The position numbers and the translations under genes are program-made. Positions 48,341 through 58,665 of a DNA stretch of 64,000 nt are shown one piece after another. Under the pieces are notes generated by a model. That model was not told the origin of the DNA. It saw only the letters and a list, made by a program, of their open reading frames with translations, and searched no databases. The stretch is from Siphonodentalium dalli (taxonomy: Eukaryota > Mollusca > Scaphopoda > Gadilida > Siphonodentaliidae): the NCBI GenBank assembly GCA_032622095.1, contig CP136063.1:89071980-89135979 (forward strand), given 5' to 3'. How positions within the stretch are numbered: the stretch's first letter is position 1; each line of letters starts with the position of its first letter.

Positions 48341-49365
48341 ACTCCCTGACTACCATCTTGGCATCCACCCTGCATCCAGTTGATATTTTTTGTTACCATA
48401 ATGGACCAGAATAGCCACAGATTATGGTTCATCTCGGTTCCGGCTCAACGTTCTGCCCATTTCCATTCAATAATATGGCCAGAATCACAAAAGAGGTTCT
48501 CGGCAAAATTCCATACTTTAAAATGAATTTGTCATGCCCCATACGGAACTGGGACAACCAGAATAGAACATATAGTTGTCAGTTAATTAACTAACATGTA
48601 TAATAACCAAGTGAGTCACAATTTACTACCTTTTCGGATAACACAGAGAATAATGTTCAGGATATATGTAAAAAAAACTTTTTATAAATTTGGTTGCCAT
48701 TTTGGAAGCCATCTTGAGCAATTGGTCTATAGATACCGTAGTGTGACACATTTAAGATAGACCAAAAACAATAAACACATTTGAATCCAGAGACAGTTAC
48801 AATGATAGTTGCATTTTACTTGAAAAAATGGTCTATACCTGAAAAGTTAATTTTTGCCGATATTTATGTCAAGTTTTTGAGAGAAAAGTCAGATATTTTT
48901 GGTGATGCCAGTGGTAACAATAGTAACAATTAACCACGGTGCATCAAATATGTTAGTATTCAATGTATAGGAGGCAGAATAGCCAATTTTATACATCAAC
49001 CACAACTTGTAAGCGATTGCAGGACACGCTGGGGCAATATTTACCATCTTCCATATTTTGGCGGCCTTTTTGAGCCAAAGTAAGAATTTTGGTTCCAATG
49101 AGTTGGAATATTCATAGGTAATGATATGCCTCACTTACATTACAAAGTTCTGTTCATTTCTTGTTGAAATATGACTAAAATCCCAATTGTGATTTTTTGT
49201 GAAATTTTATACCGTGTTCCAATAATTGCATATTTAATTGCTCCAATGATCAGTTAATATACAAAACACAATATAAAGTCATATTACTCAAGCAGTTCCA
49301 AACAGCATGAACTGGTCTAGAAGATATTTGTGAAAAAACATTATATTTTCAACTTAATCCTGATT
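48341..49365 (-). repeat. Inner right arm copy
   Basis: Inverse of left-arm sequence from about 42130 to 43085 (for example GGTAATGATATGCCTCACTTACATTACAAAG-type phrases). It is followed by unrelated sequence, so the right half has two arm copies, this inner truncated one and the outer one. Confidence 0.85.
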
Positions 49366-49740
49366 CACAGAACTTTCAACCGGGTGTGATTTCATGAAGA
49401 GCGTTTATTTATTAAATAACATACTTGTCCATATATGTATAGCAGATGATGAGATAGTTATGACAGAACGGTCACGAGGGGTGATTCAAATAACAGAGTA
49501 TTCCCATGTTCATGAGATTATATGTATAACGAGTGTGATATATGTCTCGATATTGACTTACTGTATTTTCGCGGCAATAAAAACAGTATGTGACTTTAAG
49601 TTGATTTTATGGGTGAAATATGGGTCACAGGCAGCGACAGGCACCCTCATTGGATTCAGCATACTTGAATTATGCTAGAAAACTTAGTTTCATGCTTTTC
49701 CCCAAAAATGCCTCTAGGGTTCTAGTATTCCACAAATGTA
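49366..49740. other. Unique insert between right arm copies
   Basis: No match elsewhere in the window; a 94-codon frame (49394-49678) has no recognised motif. Confidence 0.55.
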
Positions 49741-49960
49741 GCTTTTCCGACCAGACTACAACTCATAATTTCTATACTTGCCATACTCATACACGCCATC
49801 CATGATAATAAATCTACTCCCCATACACCACCAATGTTAACACATCCACAACATATATAAATATACGTCCCACCGTTACCAACAGGGCACTCCCTATATA
49901 CCCACACATCATTCATGACCATACAATAACTCCCCGTATACCTATTATCCTCATCTATGA
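49741..49960 (-). repeat. 42-bp satellite fragment, reverse
   Basis: About five inverse units (CATACACCACCAATG, CACTCCCTATATACCCACAC, CCATACAATAACTCC) preceding the outer right arm. Confidence 0.8.
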
Positions 49961-51779
49961 TCATAACTCCCTGGCTACCATCTCGGCTTCCACCCTGTAT
50001 CCAGTTGATAAATAGAATACCCACATATCATGGTTCATCTCAGTTCAGTCTCAAAGTTCTGCCCATTTCCTTTCAATGATATGGTTCTCCGCAAAATTAC
50101 ATACTGCAACTTTAAAATGAATTTGTCATGCCCCATACGGAACTGGGACAAACATAATAGAACGTAGTTGTCAGTTAATTACATTGTAACTAACACGTAC
50201 AATAACCAAGTGAGTCACAATTTGCCACTTTTTTCGGATAACGCTGAGAATAATGTTCGGGATATGTTAACTTTTAACTTTCTACAAATTTGGTTGCCAT
50301 TTTGGAAGCCATCTTGAGCAATTTAGTCTATAAACACCTTAGTGTGACACATTCAAAATAGACCAAAACAATAAACACCTTTCAATCCAAAGATATTACA
50401 TTTTACTTGAACAAATGGTCGAACCCTGAAAAGTGAATTCTTGCCGATATTTATGTCCAATATTTCTGGTGACAATAGTAAAAATTATCCATGGTGCATC
50501 AGACATGTTAGTATGCAATGTATAGAAAACAGATTAGCCAATTGTGTACATCAACCACAACTTGTAAGCGATTACAGGACACCCTGGGCAATATTTACCA
50601 TTTTCCATATTTTAGCGGCCATTTTCGCAGCCATTTTGAGCCAAGGTAAGATTTATGGTTCCAGAGATTTTGAATATCCATAGGTAATGATATGCCTCAC
50701 TTACATTACAATGTTCTTTTCATTTCTTGTTGAAATATGACTAGAATCCCAATTGTGATTTTTTGTAAAATTTTGTACTGCGTTCTGTAAAATCGAATTT
50801 TTGAGGGATCGGAAGGGGTTAGGACCCCAATAATTGCATATTTAATTGCTCCAATGATCAGTTAATATAAAAAACACAAAATAAAATTACATTACGCAAC
50901 CAGTTCCAAACAGCATGGATTGATCTAGAAGATATTTGTGAAAAAATGTCATATTTTCAACTTCCAGCAACCAATTTGGCGGCCATCTTGGATGGTGAGT
51001 TTCAATTTTGGCCCAAAAAGGTGTCATTATGTCTTAGCTTCACGCAAATATATACATTTGTATACATTTTACTAGATTTTCCCGCTATAATTTTCATAAA
51101 ACTGGCTCACTTATAGTTCTAGAAAATGGATCGAGTTGTGGGGGGGGGGGGGGGGGTAACAAGTCTCGTTCTTATCAGAAAACGACATGAATATATATTT
51201 CTTAAGTTGATCGTATCGATTTAGGGATGTATTGGTTGTGATAGTACAACGTTCCAGGGGTGTACGCACATACACACACGTTGGACGAATGCAATCATGT
51301 AAATAAAAGTGATTTTTTTACGTTTTGAGGGGTGACCCGATGACCCCCTTCTTATCTTAAAACCCCAGGAAAAGTTGCTTCTTAAGTTGTGTTTTTATAA
51401 TTAGTATATATCACAGTACTTTGAGACCAAAAATTATGGATGTACGCGAAAGTGTAAACAAAAGTGAAAAATCACGTTTTGGGGTTCAGCATGGGACCCC
51501 CTTTCTTATCTGAAAACCCCAGGAAAATCCCTTTCTTAAGTTGTGTTTTCTTAATCAGTACACTTAGGAGTATCATCAAACCAAAATTCATCGATGTACG
51601 CGGAAGTGTAAATAGAAGTGATTTTTGGCACTTTTTGGGGTTCAGCAGCCCCTAAACCCCAGGAATGCGCAACTTAAGAAATCGGTTTTTCAGAATGTTC
51701 CATTATTGGTACCAACTTTAGGGGGTCAAACCTTTTGTACGCAAAAGTGTAAATAGAACATATGCGGGCTCCCGAACTA
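49961..51779 (-). repeat. Outer right arm of the palindrome
   Basis: Inverse of the whole left arm, including a G run at 51140-51156 opposite the left C run and the same GCGTACA/CTTAAG units. It retains segments deleted from the left arm (GCAACCAATTTGGCGGCCAT). Confidence 0.9.
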
Positions 51780-51782
51780 TAA

Positions 51783-52311
51783 GCAGAGTCACAATATTCC
51801 GTCATTTCCTTATTTAGATTCACGCGCATTAAATGTCAGTTGTAAAACCCCTAATTTGGTGCGTCTACAACTTACAACTCACAATACTACTCATAGTAAA
51901 TTCCTTATTTGGTACTTATTACCATATATAGGTTAGGAGAAAATACTACAGCACAATGGAAAATTTTCATTGGACAATCGGGTAGTTCCAAGAGAATGTC
52001 TATAAACAAATGGTTCTGTACCGTTTTTGATGTTTGTTTACGTAACAAAGCATACAAACGTGACAATAACATGCAATGTATTCAATATTTATGATTGGTA
52101 TAATAAAACATCTGTCTATTAATTAATATATAATATTCTTTCTGTTTATGGCGATTTTAGCTGATGTGACTTTTTTAACAGCTATACCAACAGCGAAGCC
52201 GCCCTTATATTTAAAATGAATCAACAGACAAAACACATAGTGATGTAATGATGGAAAGGAAATATTCTGACACTAGCTGATCCAAGCATGCCAATACATG
52301 CTAATTTTTTA
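51783..52311. other. Intron 3, no recognised feature
   Basis: AT-rich intron between the palindrome and a family A MITE. No feature. Confidence 0.45.
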
Positions 52312-52525
52312 ATACAGTAATGCCCTAAATAATCGACTCCTTAACCACAGCAGAGTTATGGGTAACTTTTCAGGATTTAGTCGGAAATATATGGCTTGTT
52401 GCCATTCATCGGAAAGTGAGAGCTTTCTGATGAATGGCAACAAGTCATATTTCCGACTAAATCCGGAAAAGTTACCCATAATTCTGCTGTGGTTAAGGAG
52501 TCGATTATTTAGGGCATTACTGTAA
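52312..52525. mobile_element. Family A MITE, full length
   Basis: TACAGTAATGCCCTAAATAA left, inverse right, TA at both ends. The ~130 bp to its right also follow the copy at 12050-12222. Confidence 0.85.
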
Positions 52526-52718
52526 TTGCTATGTCATATGTTATGGATTGAAATGACGTGCAATATCTTTGTCTGTCCCTGCAGCAGGTTATTACCTAAT
52601 TATATGACATCCCCGTCTTCCGAGGTTATGACATGTTATTTGATAAAATATTGATGCATTTCTCTTGTTAGAGTTACATTGAGAGTTTCCTTTATCTATC
52701 ATTAGCCAGCTAACTAGA

Positions 52719-52979
52719 CCCCCCCCCCCCCCCCCCCCCCCCCCCATCCCCCCATCCATGCATATATCTCAGTCATGGGTTATCGAATCTGAATGAAATT
52801 TGGTATGAAGGTTCACCATCATAAAAGAGGGGAAAATGACGTTGTTCACATTTTCCGTTCCGGAGTATAATCCTTTCTTTATCTGGAAATATTGGTTTAT
52901 TGTCGGTCCATGCAGATATCTCAGCAATGAGTTATTGGATCTGAATAAATGTTTGCACATACACATTTTTAATCTTTCT
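52719..52979. repeat. Poly-C tract and family I repeat
   Basis: 27 consecutive C (52719-52745), then CCATCCATGCATATATCTCAG and GAATGAAATTTGGTATGAAGG, the family I signature. Confidence 0.75.
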
Positions 52980-53255
52980 ATAATAACCCTTTTATAATAG
53001 GAGCTGCACTGCTTCACATTAAAGATCCTGTGCCAGTACATGCTCTTATATATGTGAGTCTCCCATAGGGAGCCTCTCATATATAAGAGAATGCACTGGC
53101 TTACAAGGTTGAGGTACATATTATTAAGCCAATGTATTCTCTTATATATACAACGCTTCCTATGGGAGACTCATATATAAGAGAATGTATTGGCACATGG
53201 TTAATTATCGCAAAATTTCAGGAAGCTCCAGTCATGCCAGGTCATGCAAGGTTTA
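52980..53255. mobile_element. Family C MITE with two hairpins
   Basis: Degraded left end (ATAATAACCCTTTTATAATAGG); the right end runs GGAAGCTCCAGTCATGCC...AAGGTTTAA. Hairpins at 53032-53100 and 53128-53194. Confidence 0.75.
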
Positions 53256-53353
53256 AAGAATCACCGATGAGTAGTTATCCCATTTATTATCTAAACTTTT
53301 CCCTCAATAAATATGGCTCCTTCTTTTATTTATCTGTCATCTATTTTATCACC

Positions 53354-53684
53354 TTAAAGGGGGACTGTACACTAAATCTGGCCATTTATGGGACCATCTC
53401 CTTTTATACTCAACAGAATATATGCAACAAATGAATTGAATTTGAGCCATGGATGAAAGCAAAATACACTCATTTACAATTTGAATGACACAAACAACAT
53501 GGTAATTATAATGAAAATGACTTCATTATATTTACCATGTTTTTTTCATCATTCATAGAGTAAATGAATGTATTTTGCACTCATCCATGGCTCAAATTCA
53601 TTCATTTGTTGCATATATTCTGTTGAGTATAAAAGGAGATGATCCCATAAATGGCCAGATTTACTGTACAGTACCCATATAACA
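53354..53684. mobile_element. Family O palindromic MITE
   Basis: TTAAAGGGGGACTGTACACT ... at the left is mirrored by ...TTTACTGTACAGTACCC at the right. Arms about 130 bp (CCTTTTATACTCAACAGAATA / inverse) around a centre near 53505. It ends about 120 bp before exon 4. A left-arm fragment is present in both copies of the 4.2-kb duplication. Confidence 0.8.
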
Positions 53685-53803
53685 TTCCTCCAAATGAATA
53701 ATAGATTAATATACACTTTTTTAACTGACTGGGGGAATCCATTTATTATAGAAATGGTTAAAAGGTGGCAATGTCATTAATTGTCTCCCTTTACAATTTA
53801 CAG

Positions 53804-55419
53804 ACTCTGAACAAGGAGCAAGGAATTCACTGGATCAAGGCTGAAAGGCTTCCAAATTTCCTCGAGAGTGAGATATATTTAGAATACAGACTCTCGAAAC
53901 TGATCTCTCAGTGTAAGATTCTCAACAACAACGGCGAGTTCATTCTTATGAAAGTTGATTTCCGCCCGCGAACGAAGCGCTCTCGAAAAAAAAGTCAAAA
54001 GGTCGAGGACAAAGAGAACCCTGTTCAGGAGTTGATGAATAATATGTACGTGTGTATGGGTAATACAGCTACGACTGACTCAACTTCTTGGTACACGACA
54101 GCTAAAGATGCGCAAAATACCGAGCCGACATATAGTTCAATGCACCGGACTCTACGCCCTCATAGTGCCATACCGGAATCCACGTTTCGGGCTGTTAACG
54201 CTCGACCAACCAGTGCTAGAAGTCTCACTGACATGCGACATCAAAAAGCGGACAGCGGGTATGGAAGTCCAATGAGAGGGTCAATGCTAAGTATGACATT
54301 TAGTACCGCTTCCGATTCCAACATGTCTGAAAGTCAGGAGGTATCGTCGGAAAGGACTAAAAAGAAAATACCAAAATCACACCAACCTGTTTGTGTTATA
54401 TCAGATAAGCATAATGCACGAAGTGTTCTATCTCGGCCGTGTAGTTCTACAGTTTATTATCAACCAAAATCAGAGATTTTTACGGATAGTGAATCTGGTG
54501 TGGGCGACGAAATCGAGCGAGATGAATTTAATGAAAAAATTGAAGAAGAGTCTATTCAAGATTGTCATTCACCTGATCAAAAACAAGACATACATTCTGA
54601 CGTCAATGGTGAGGATGCTAGAGACCAAAAACGCGATAGTCTCCAAACTGATATCACTTTAGACCAAAAGGTTAATGGTCTACAATTCAATAACATTGAC
54701 GAGCTCGGAGCCGCTATTGTTAGTACTATTATTAAGGAATCGATTTCACAGGTGGCTGATAAATTCAGGGAGGAAGGTGTTGACAATTCTGAAATGGCTA
54801 AAAATATTGAAACAGATATTTATGGAAACTTAACATTTGATATGCTGAATCAAGCCACGCTTGTTGAAAATGATAAAGTTGAAAATTCTAATGTTGAAAA
54901 CGCTAATGTTGAAAATACTAAAGTTGAAAATGCTGATGTTGAAAATGACAACAACAGTGATATGAACACAAACGGTCATGTTTCACCAGATATATCAAAG
55001 CAAATCAAGACAGATATATTTGGAAATCTAACTTCTGAAGATACCCAAAGCGTGAAAGTGGACATTCAGACTGATAGAAAAGAATTAGAAACACAGCCAA
55101 AACAAGACGAAAAAGAAATAGAAAATATGGAGGAGAAAAAAGAAGAAACAGCTGTGGAAGCAGAGTTGAAGAAAGTTCTGAAGAGTGAGAAAAAGGAAGA
55201 AGAAAGTGATGTGGATTCTCTTCTCGATAGTGAGGAGGATTACGAGGAAGCCGATACATTTTTCCGTTCACATAAGAACAGGACATTTGGTTTATGCTCG
55301 CAGAGAGGTATTGATGCCTTTAAGAAGTTTCTGATGGGGACAGTCGGGGAGAAACACTGGAATCTCTGGGTGGATATCGACCGCAGTAGGATACCACTGA
55401 GCTCAACTGAGAAGCTTAT
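53804..55419 (+). CDS. RGS22: RGS22-like exon 4, giant exon with disordered insert and start of RGS-like domain
   Basis: A 1,616-bp exon starting after an acceptor ending tttacag (53803). The open frame extends 13 codons upstream into the intron, but conservation begins at TLNKEQGIHWIKAERLPNFL, the block that follows exon 3 in RGS22. Residues 54-63 (RPRTKRSRKK) are basic and NLS-like. About residues 70-485 are low-complexity, Ser/Asn/Asp/Glu/Lys-rich and probably disordered. Residues 354-383 are six VENxx pentapeptides. The motif TDI(Y/F)GNLT occurs twice (337-344 and 403-410). From about residue 490 an RGS-like domain starts (AFKKFLMGTVGEKHWNLW). The GTAAGT donor at 55420 leaves two bases of a codon (phase 2). 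Human RGS22 has a much shorter linker at this point as far as I recall. Confidence 0.93.
54863..54952 (+). repeat. Coding minisatellite, six 15-bp units (VENxx) in exon 4
   Basis: GTTGAAAAT/C followed by two variable codons, six times in a row, encoding VENDK, VENSN, VENAN, VENTK, VENAD and VENDN. In frame and within the predicted disordered acidic region; unit number is likely to vary between individuals. Confidence 0.95.
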
Positions 55420-55432
55420 GTAAGTTTATATA

Positions 55433-55703
55433 TTAACCCTTTTGTGATGGGTTCATAATGGGAGCTGCGCTGGTGTAGCCTTAAATATCCTATGCCAGTG
55501 CATTCTCTTTTATATGCGAGTCTCCCATAGGGAGCCTCACATATATAAGATAATGCGCCGGCTTACAAGGTCAAGGTAAATATTGTTAGGCTAATGTATT
55601 CTCTTATATATGCGAGCTCCCTATGGGAGACTTGCAATATAAAAGAATGCATTGGATCAGGGTTTCGCAAAATTTCAGGAAGCTCCAGCCGTGGAAGGGT
55701 TAA
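55433..55703. mobile_element. Family C MITE with two hairpins, 13 bp after exon 4 donor
   Basis: TTAACCCTTTTGTGATGGGT left, CCAGCCGTGGAAGGGTTAA right. Hairpins at 55494-55562 and 55590-55654 (the second partly decayed). Confidence 0.85.
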
Positions 55704-55732
55704 CTTTTTTATTACAGACATATTATTGACTT

Positions 55733-55838
55733 ACAGTAATGCCCTAAGTAATCGACTCTTTAACTACAGCAGAATTATGGGTAACTTTTCAGGATTTAGT
55801 CGGATATATGGCTTGTTGCCATTCATCGGAAAGCTCAC
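55733..55838. mobile_element. Family A MITE, left half
   Basis: TTACAGTAATGCCCTAAGTA through CCATTCATCGGAAAGCTC, then unrelated sequence. Confidence 0.8.
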
Positions 55839-56796
55839 CCAATGGCCATCTTTGATTTTACTCTTTGACTAAATCCTTTAGCACACCTTACAGGTCACAT
55901 TTCTCATCCATCTTGGATTTCAAATGTGAATTCATCAGCATAAGAGATTGTGTGAGGGTGTTGGTTTCAATGCTAATCTCAACAACCCAGGACCTTCATT
56001 TTAAGTTATGATAGCATCAGCAAGGATCTGATTTATAACGTCAACATTCATATAACGTTGTTTCAACCATATCAGCTCCATGATCATCTGTAGTTAAGTG
56101 TGTAACACCAATATGGTAATTTCCATTTCAAAATTCAAGCACTAAAGAAGGCCAAGGGCGAAAAGCTATGTTATAAATGAGCGTTATCATTTTTAGCTCA
56201 ACTTGACAAAGTCAAGCTGTTGCTGTCCATCGTCCGTGCGTGCGTCCATCATCAATTTCCTTTGTCACACCCTACAAGCCACATTCCTCATCTGATCATC
56301 ACCAAACTTCATATGGATCTAGATGGGAACCATAGATTTTATCCTAAATTTGTTAATAAACATGGCCGTCAGCAGCCATCTTGGATTTAAAATTTGAATC
56401 TGTCGGCACACCCTGCAGCCCACATTTTTTTTTAGAAATTTTTTGAAAATTTACAGGCATGTTTAGGGTCATCTCTAGATGATGGCTATCAAATTTGAAC
56501 AATGTTCGATGAAAAACATTCTTGAATTTTACTCTTTGCATGAATAAATCCTTCGGCACACCACACAGGCCTCATCCGATCATCACCAACCTTCATATCG
56601 ATCTTAGGGTGACCTCTAAATGGGAGCCATCGATTATTTCCAAAATTCATAGAAAAATTGGCTGCCAGTGGCATGATCTTGGATTTTACTCTTTGCCTGA
56701 CTAAATCCTTCGGCACAACCTACAGGCCACATCCCTCATCCGATCCTCCCAAAACTTAATATGGATCTTTGGGGTGACTTCTAGATGGGAGTCATC
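55839..56796 (+). repeat. Degenerate ~150-180 bp tandem units (CAGCTTGACAAAG / CCTTCGGCACACC type)
   Basis: GGCACACC(A/C)(C/T)ACAGGCC, CATC(C/T)GATCATCACCAA and TCTAGATGGGAGCCATC recur about four times between 56235 and 56796, and once more after the hAT insertion (57698-57840). The head at about 56195 has CTTGACAAAGTCAAGCTG and CCGTGCGTGCGTCC. Non-coding. Confidence 0.65.
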
Positions 56797-57697
56797 TGGT
56801 GTTGAAACGATTAGTGAATTTCAGAGTCGACTAGTCGAGACCCAAAAGTTGCGTTGCGTCGACTAGTCGGTACCCGATATCAAAACTTTCAAACATAACA
56901 TGGTACGGAAAATTCATCGTACATGGCGTACACTGATGACTGATGCAATGACGGTCTATTGCGTAGCGCATTTCCCTGCATATACACCAATTTATTTGGG
57001 AAATAATACTGTAAACATCTTTATATTTATCCAACACACTGAATGTAATTATATAATTAGACATGTGGTGGATAATGATTAGAAACTCGATCATTTATAG
57101 AGGTTTTAAATTTAATATCAGCGTTCGAGATTTCGTTTAGTCACGTGATCACCAATAAACCGGTGCCGAGCGGTGTCACTATAAAATGTTAATGTTCCGA
57201 CTAAATACGCCCTATAGAATAGGCTATGTTGTAGAATATGATAGCCAGTTCTTAATGTCAGTATCATTTATATACGGTAGCAACAATGACGTCACCTTAA
57301 GCGACATTCAATTGATCAAATGAAATATACACAGTGTCTAGATCAAAGCGATCTCCGACAAATGATAAAGCCGCGCCAATCATTGCCACCATGTCGGAGT
57401 GATGTCTTTGACCTCAAACGACGAGTGAGACATTGTGTTGTCAATTTCATTCTTTCAATTAATAGTCGGGTCACCGTGTGTGTCTATACTAGTAACACTG
57501 TCAATTCCGGGTGCCACCAAACATTATACTTACCGTAACTTACGTGCTGTTAACACCGTTTATGTCGGAATCGATCTTGAAAACGTTATACATGGAACTA
57601 ATACACTATGTTCCGACTAGTCGACGGCAAAATTCAGAGTCGACGTTCTGACATTTCAGCGTCGTCTACGACTAGTCGATTAATCGTTTCAACCCTA
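56797..57697. mobile_element. hAT-like non-autonomous element (family M) with 8-bp TSD
   Basis: Left end TGGTGTTGAAACGATTAGTG, right end CGATTAATCGTTTCAACCCTA. Flanked by GAGTCATC on both sides (56789-56796 and 57698-57705). Both ends carry several GACTAGTCGA motifs. The 900-bp size is too short for a hAT transposase and no domain is seen. Inserted in the degenerate repeat at 55839. Confidence 0.85.
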
Positions 57698-57866
57698 GAG
57701 TCATCGATTATTTCCAAAACTCGTTAAAAAACATTGCCATCAGTAGCCATCTTTGATTTCAAATTTGAATCCATTGCCACTCTCTGCAGCCCACATTTAT
57801 TGGTGAAATGTTTGAAATGAAAATAATTTCATCTACACCCTCACTGTACCTTTTTGACTTTCCTTC

Positions 57867-57867
<1 letters not shown>

Positions 57868-57898
<31 letters not shown>

Positions 57899-57899
57899 C
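57868..57899. repeat. (TTA)n microsatellite before exon 5
   Basis: About nine TTA/ATT units ending 40 bp upstream of the exon 5 frame, in the polypyrimidine/branch-point zone. Confidence 0.85.
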
Positions 57900-57938
57900 A
57901 TCTGAACATTCCCCAAATAATCTATACTTGTCACTGAG

Positions 57939-58129
57939 TATCCACTTATGAAGGAGTTGACTTTCAGATATCTCAATGGTATGAGGGAGAAGTACCAGAA
58001 ACCCGGAGCCCCGTTTGAACTTTCCATTGAGTTGAAAAGAAGTCTTGGATTATCGGAGCCATCTCAGTGGACTGTAGAGAAACTACATCACATACAGGCT
58101 AGGATTGCTGAACCACTCGTCACTTACTG
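57939..58129 (+). CDS. RGS22: RGS22-like exon 5, continuation of RGS-like domain
   Basis: The frame encodes KELTFRYLNGMREKYQKPG and later SQWTVEKLHHIQARIAEPL, matching the part of RGS22 after the LWxDI(E/D)R motif (RYL...SQW...HL..IQ...PL..YW). It ends TACTG at a GTAATG donor (58130), phase 2, joining exon 6 to rebuild the Trp of YW. The start is uncertain. The only nearby AG that keeps the frame open is at 57937-57938, giving a phase-0 start (YPLMKELT), which does not match the phase-2 end of exon 4. A micro-exon, a non-AG acceptor at the CTTATG repeat, or a sequence error would reconcile them. Confidence 0.85.
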
Positions 58130-58186
58130 GTAATGTATTATTTTAATCTATTGTTCAATATTATAAAGTTATTATACAATGTTGTG

Positions 58187-58316
58187 TACAGTATGTGTTT
58201 TTCTTGTACGAGTCCAGTTTTTTGTGAAAAGTCATATTGGATGAGACACGCAGTGTCGAGTCCAATATCACTTTTCACCACAACCTGGACGAGTACAAGA
58301 AAACACATACTGTGCA
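58187..58316. repeat. Palindromic repeat in intron 5
   Basis: ACAGTATGTGTTTTTCTTGT ... AAAAGTCATATTGGA is mirrored by TCCAATATCACTTTTCACC...CAAGAAAACACATACTGT. A smaller TCATATTGGACTC / GAGTCCAATATGA hairpin follows at 58611-58643. Confidence 0.8.
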
Positions 58317-58665
58317 CATCATTGTAAAACAACATTTTTGTTAACCATCTGTATGCTTATGCAAATTTTGTAAATAAAACTTTTGTGGTTAATTTTGGTA
58401 TTTGTAGGCACTTGAATTGAATCTCTATAAAAGCCTGTATTTGATCATCAGAAAGCATGATTTGGAACAGTAAACATGGAAGTTAAAAAAAACTCAATGC
58501 GGAAGTGAAACCTCTGCTAAATCCACCACAGTATTGCACACGCATCACAATTTCACCGATTCATTTGACAATAGAGTTACTTCGTGACATCATGGAGTCC
58601 TGATAAAAAAGTCATATTGGACTCGATTGAGTCCAATATGACTTTCAGGAGTCCAATATGATCTT

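Larger units (their letters stand above)
41275..51779. mobile_element. 10.5-kb nested palindromic (foldback-type) element
   Basis: Outer ends TAGTTCGGGAGCCCGCATAT and its exact inverse, flanked by TAA on both sides (41272-41274 and 51780-51782), a possible 3-bp duplication. The outer ~650 bp of the arms match almost base for base, including an identical 63-codon frame on opposite strands (41399-41590 and 51464-51655). Inside are degraded arm copies, inverted arrays of a 42-bp satellite and two hairpin turn points. No transposase, polymerase or other enzyme is visible. It fits a foldback-type non-autonomous element or a large inverted duplication of one; the class is not determined. Confidence 0.75.

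Noticed and set aside
58187-58316. tRNA-like or structured RNA in intron 5
   Set aside because: It is a simple long inverted repeat; no A/B box or cloverleaf pattern.
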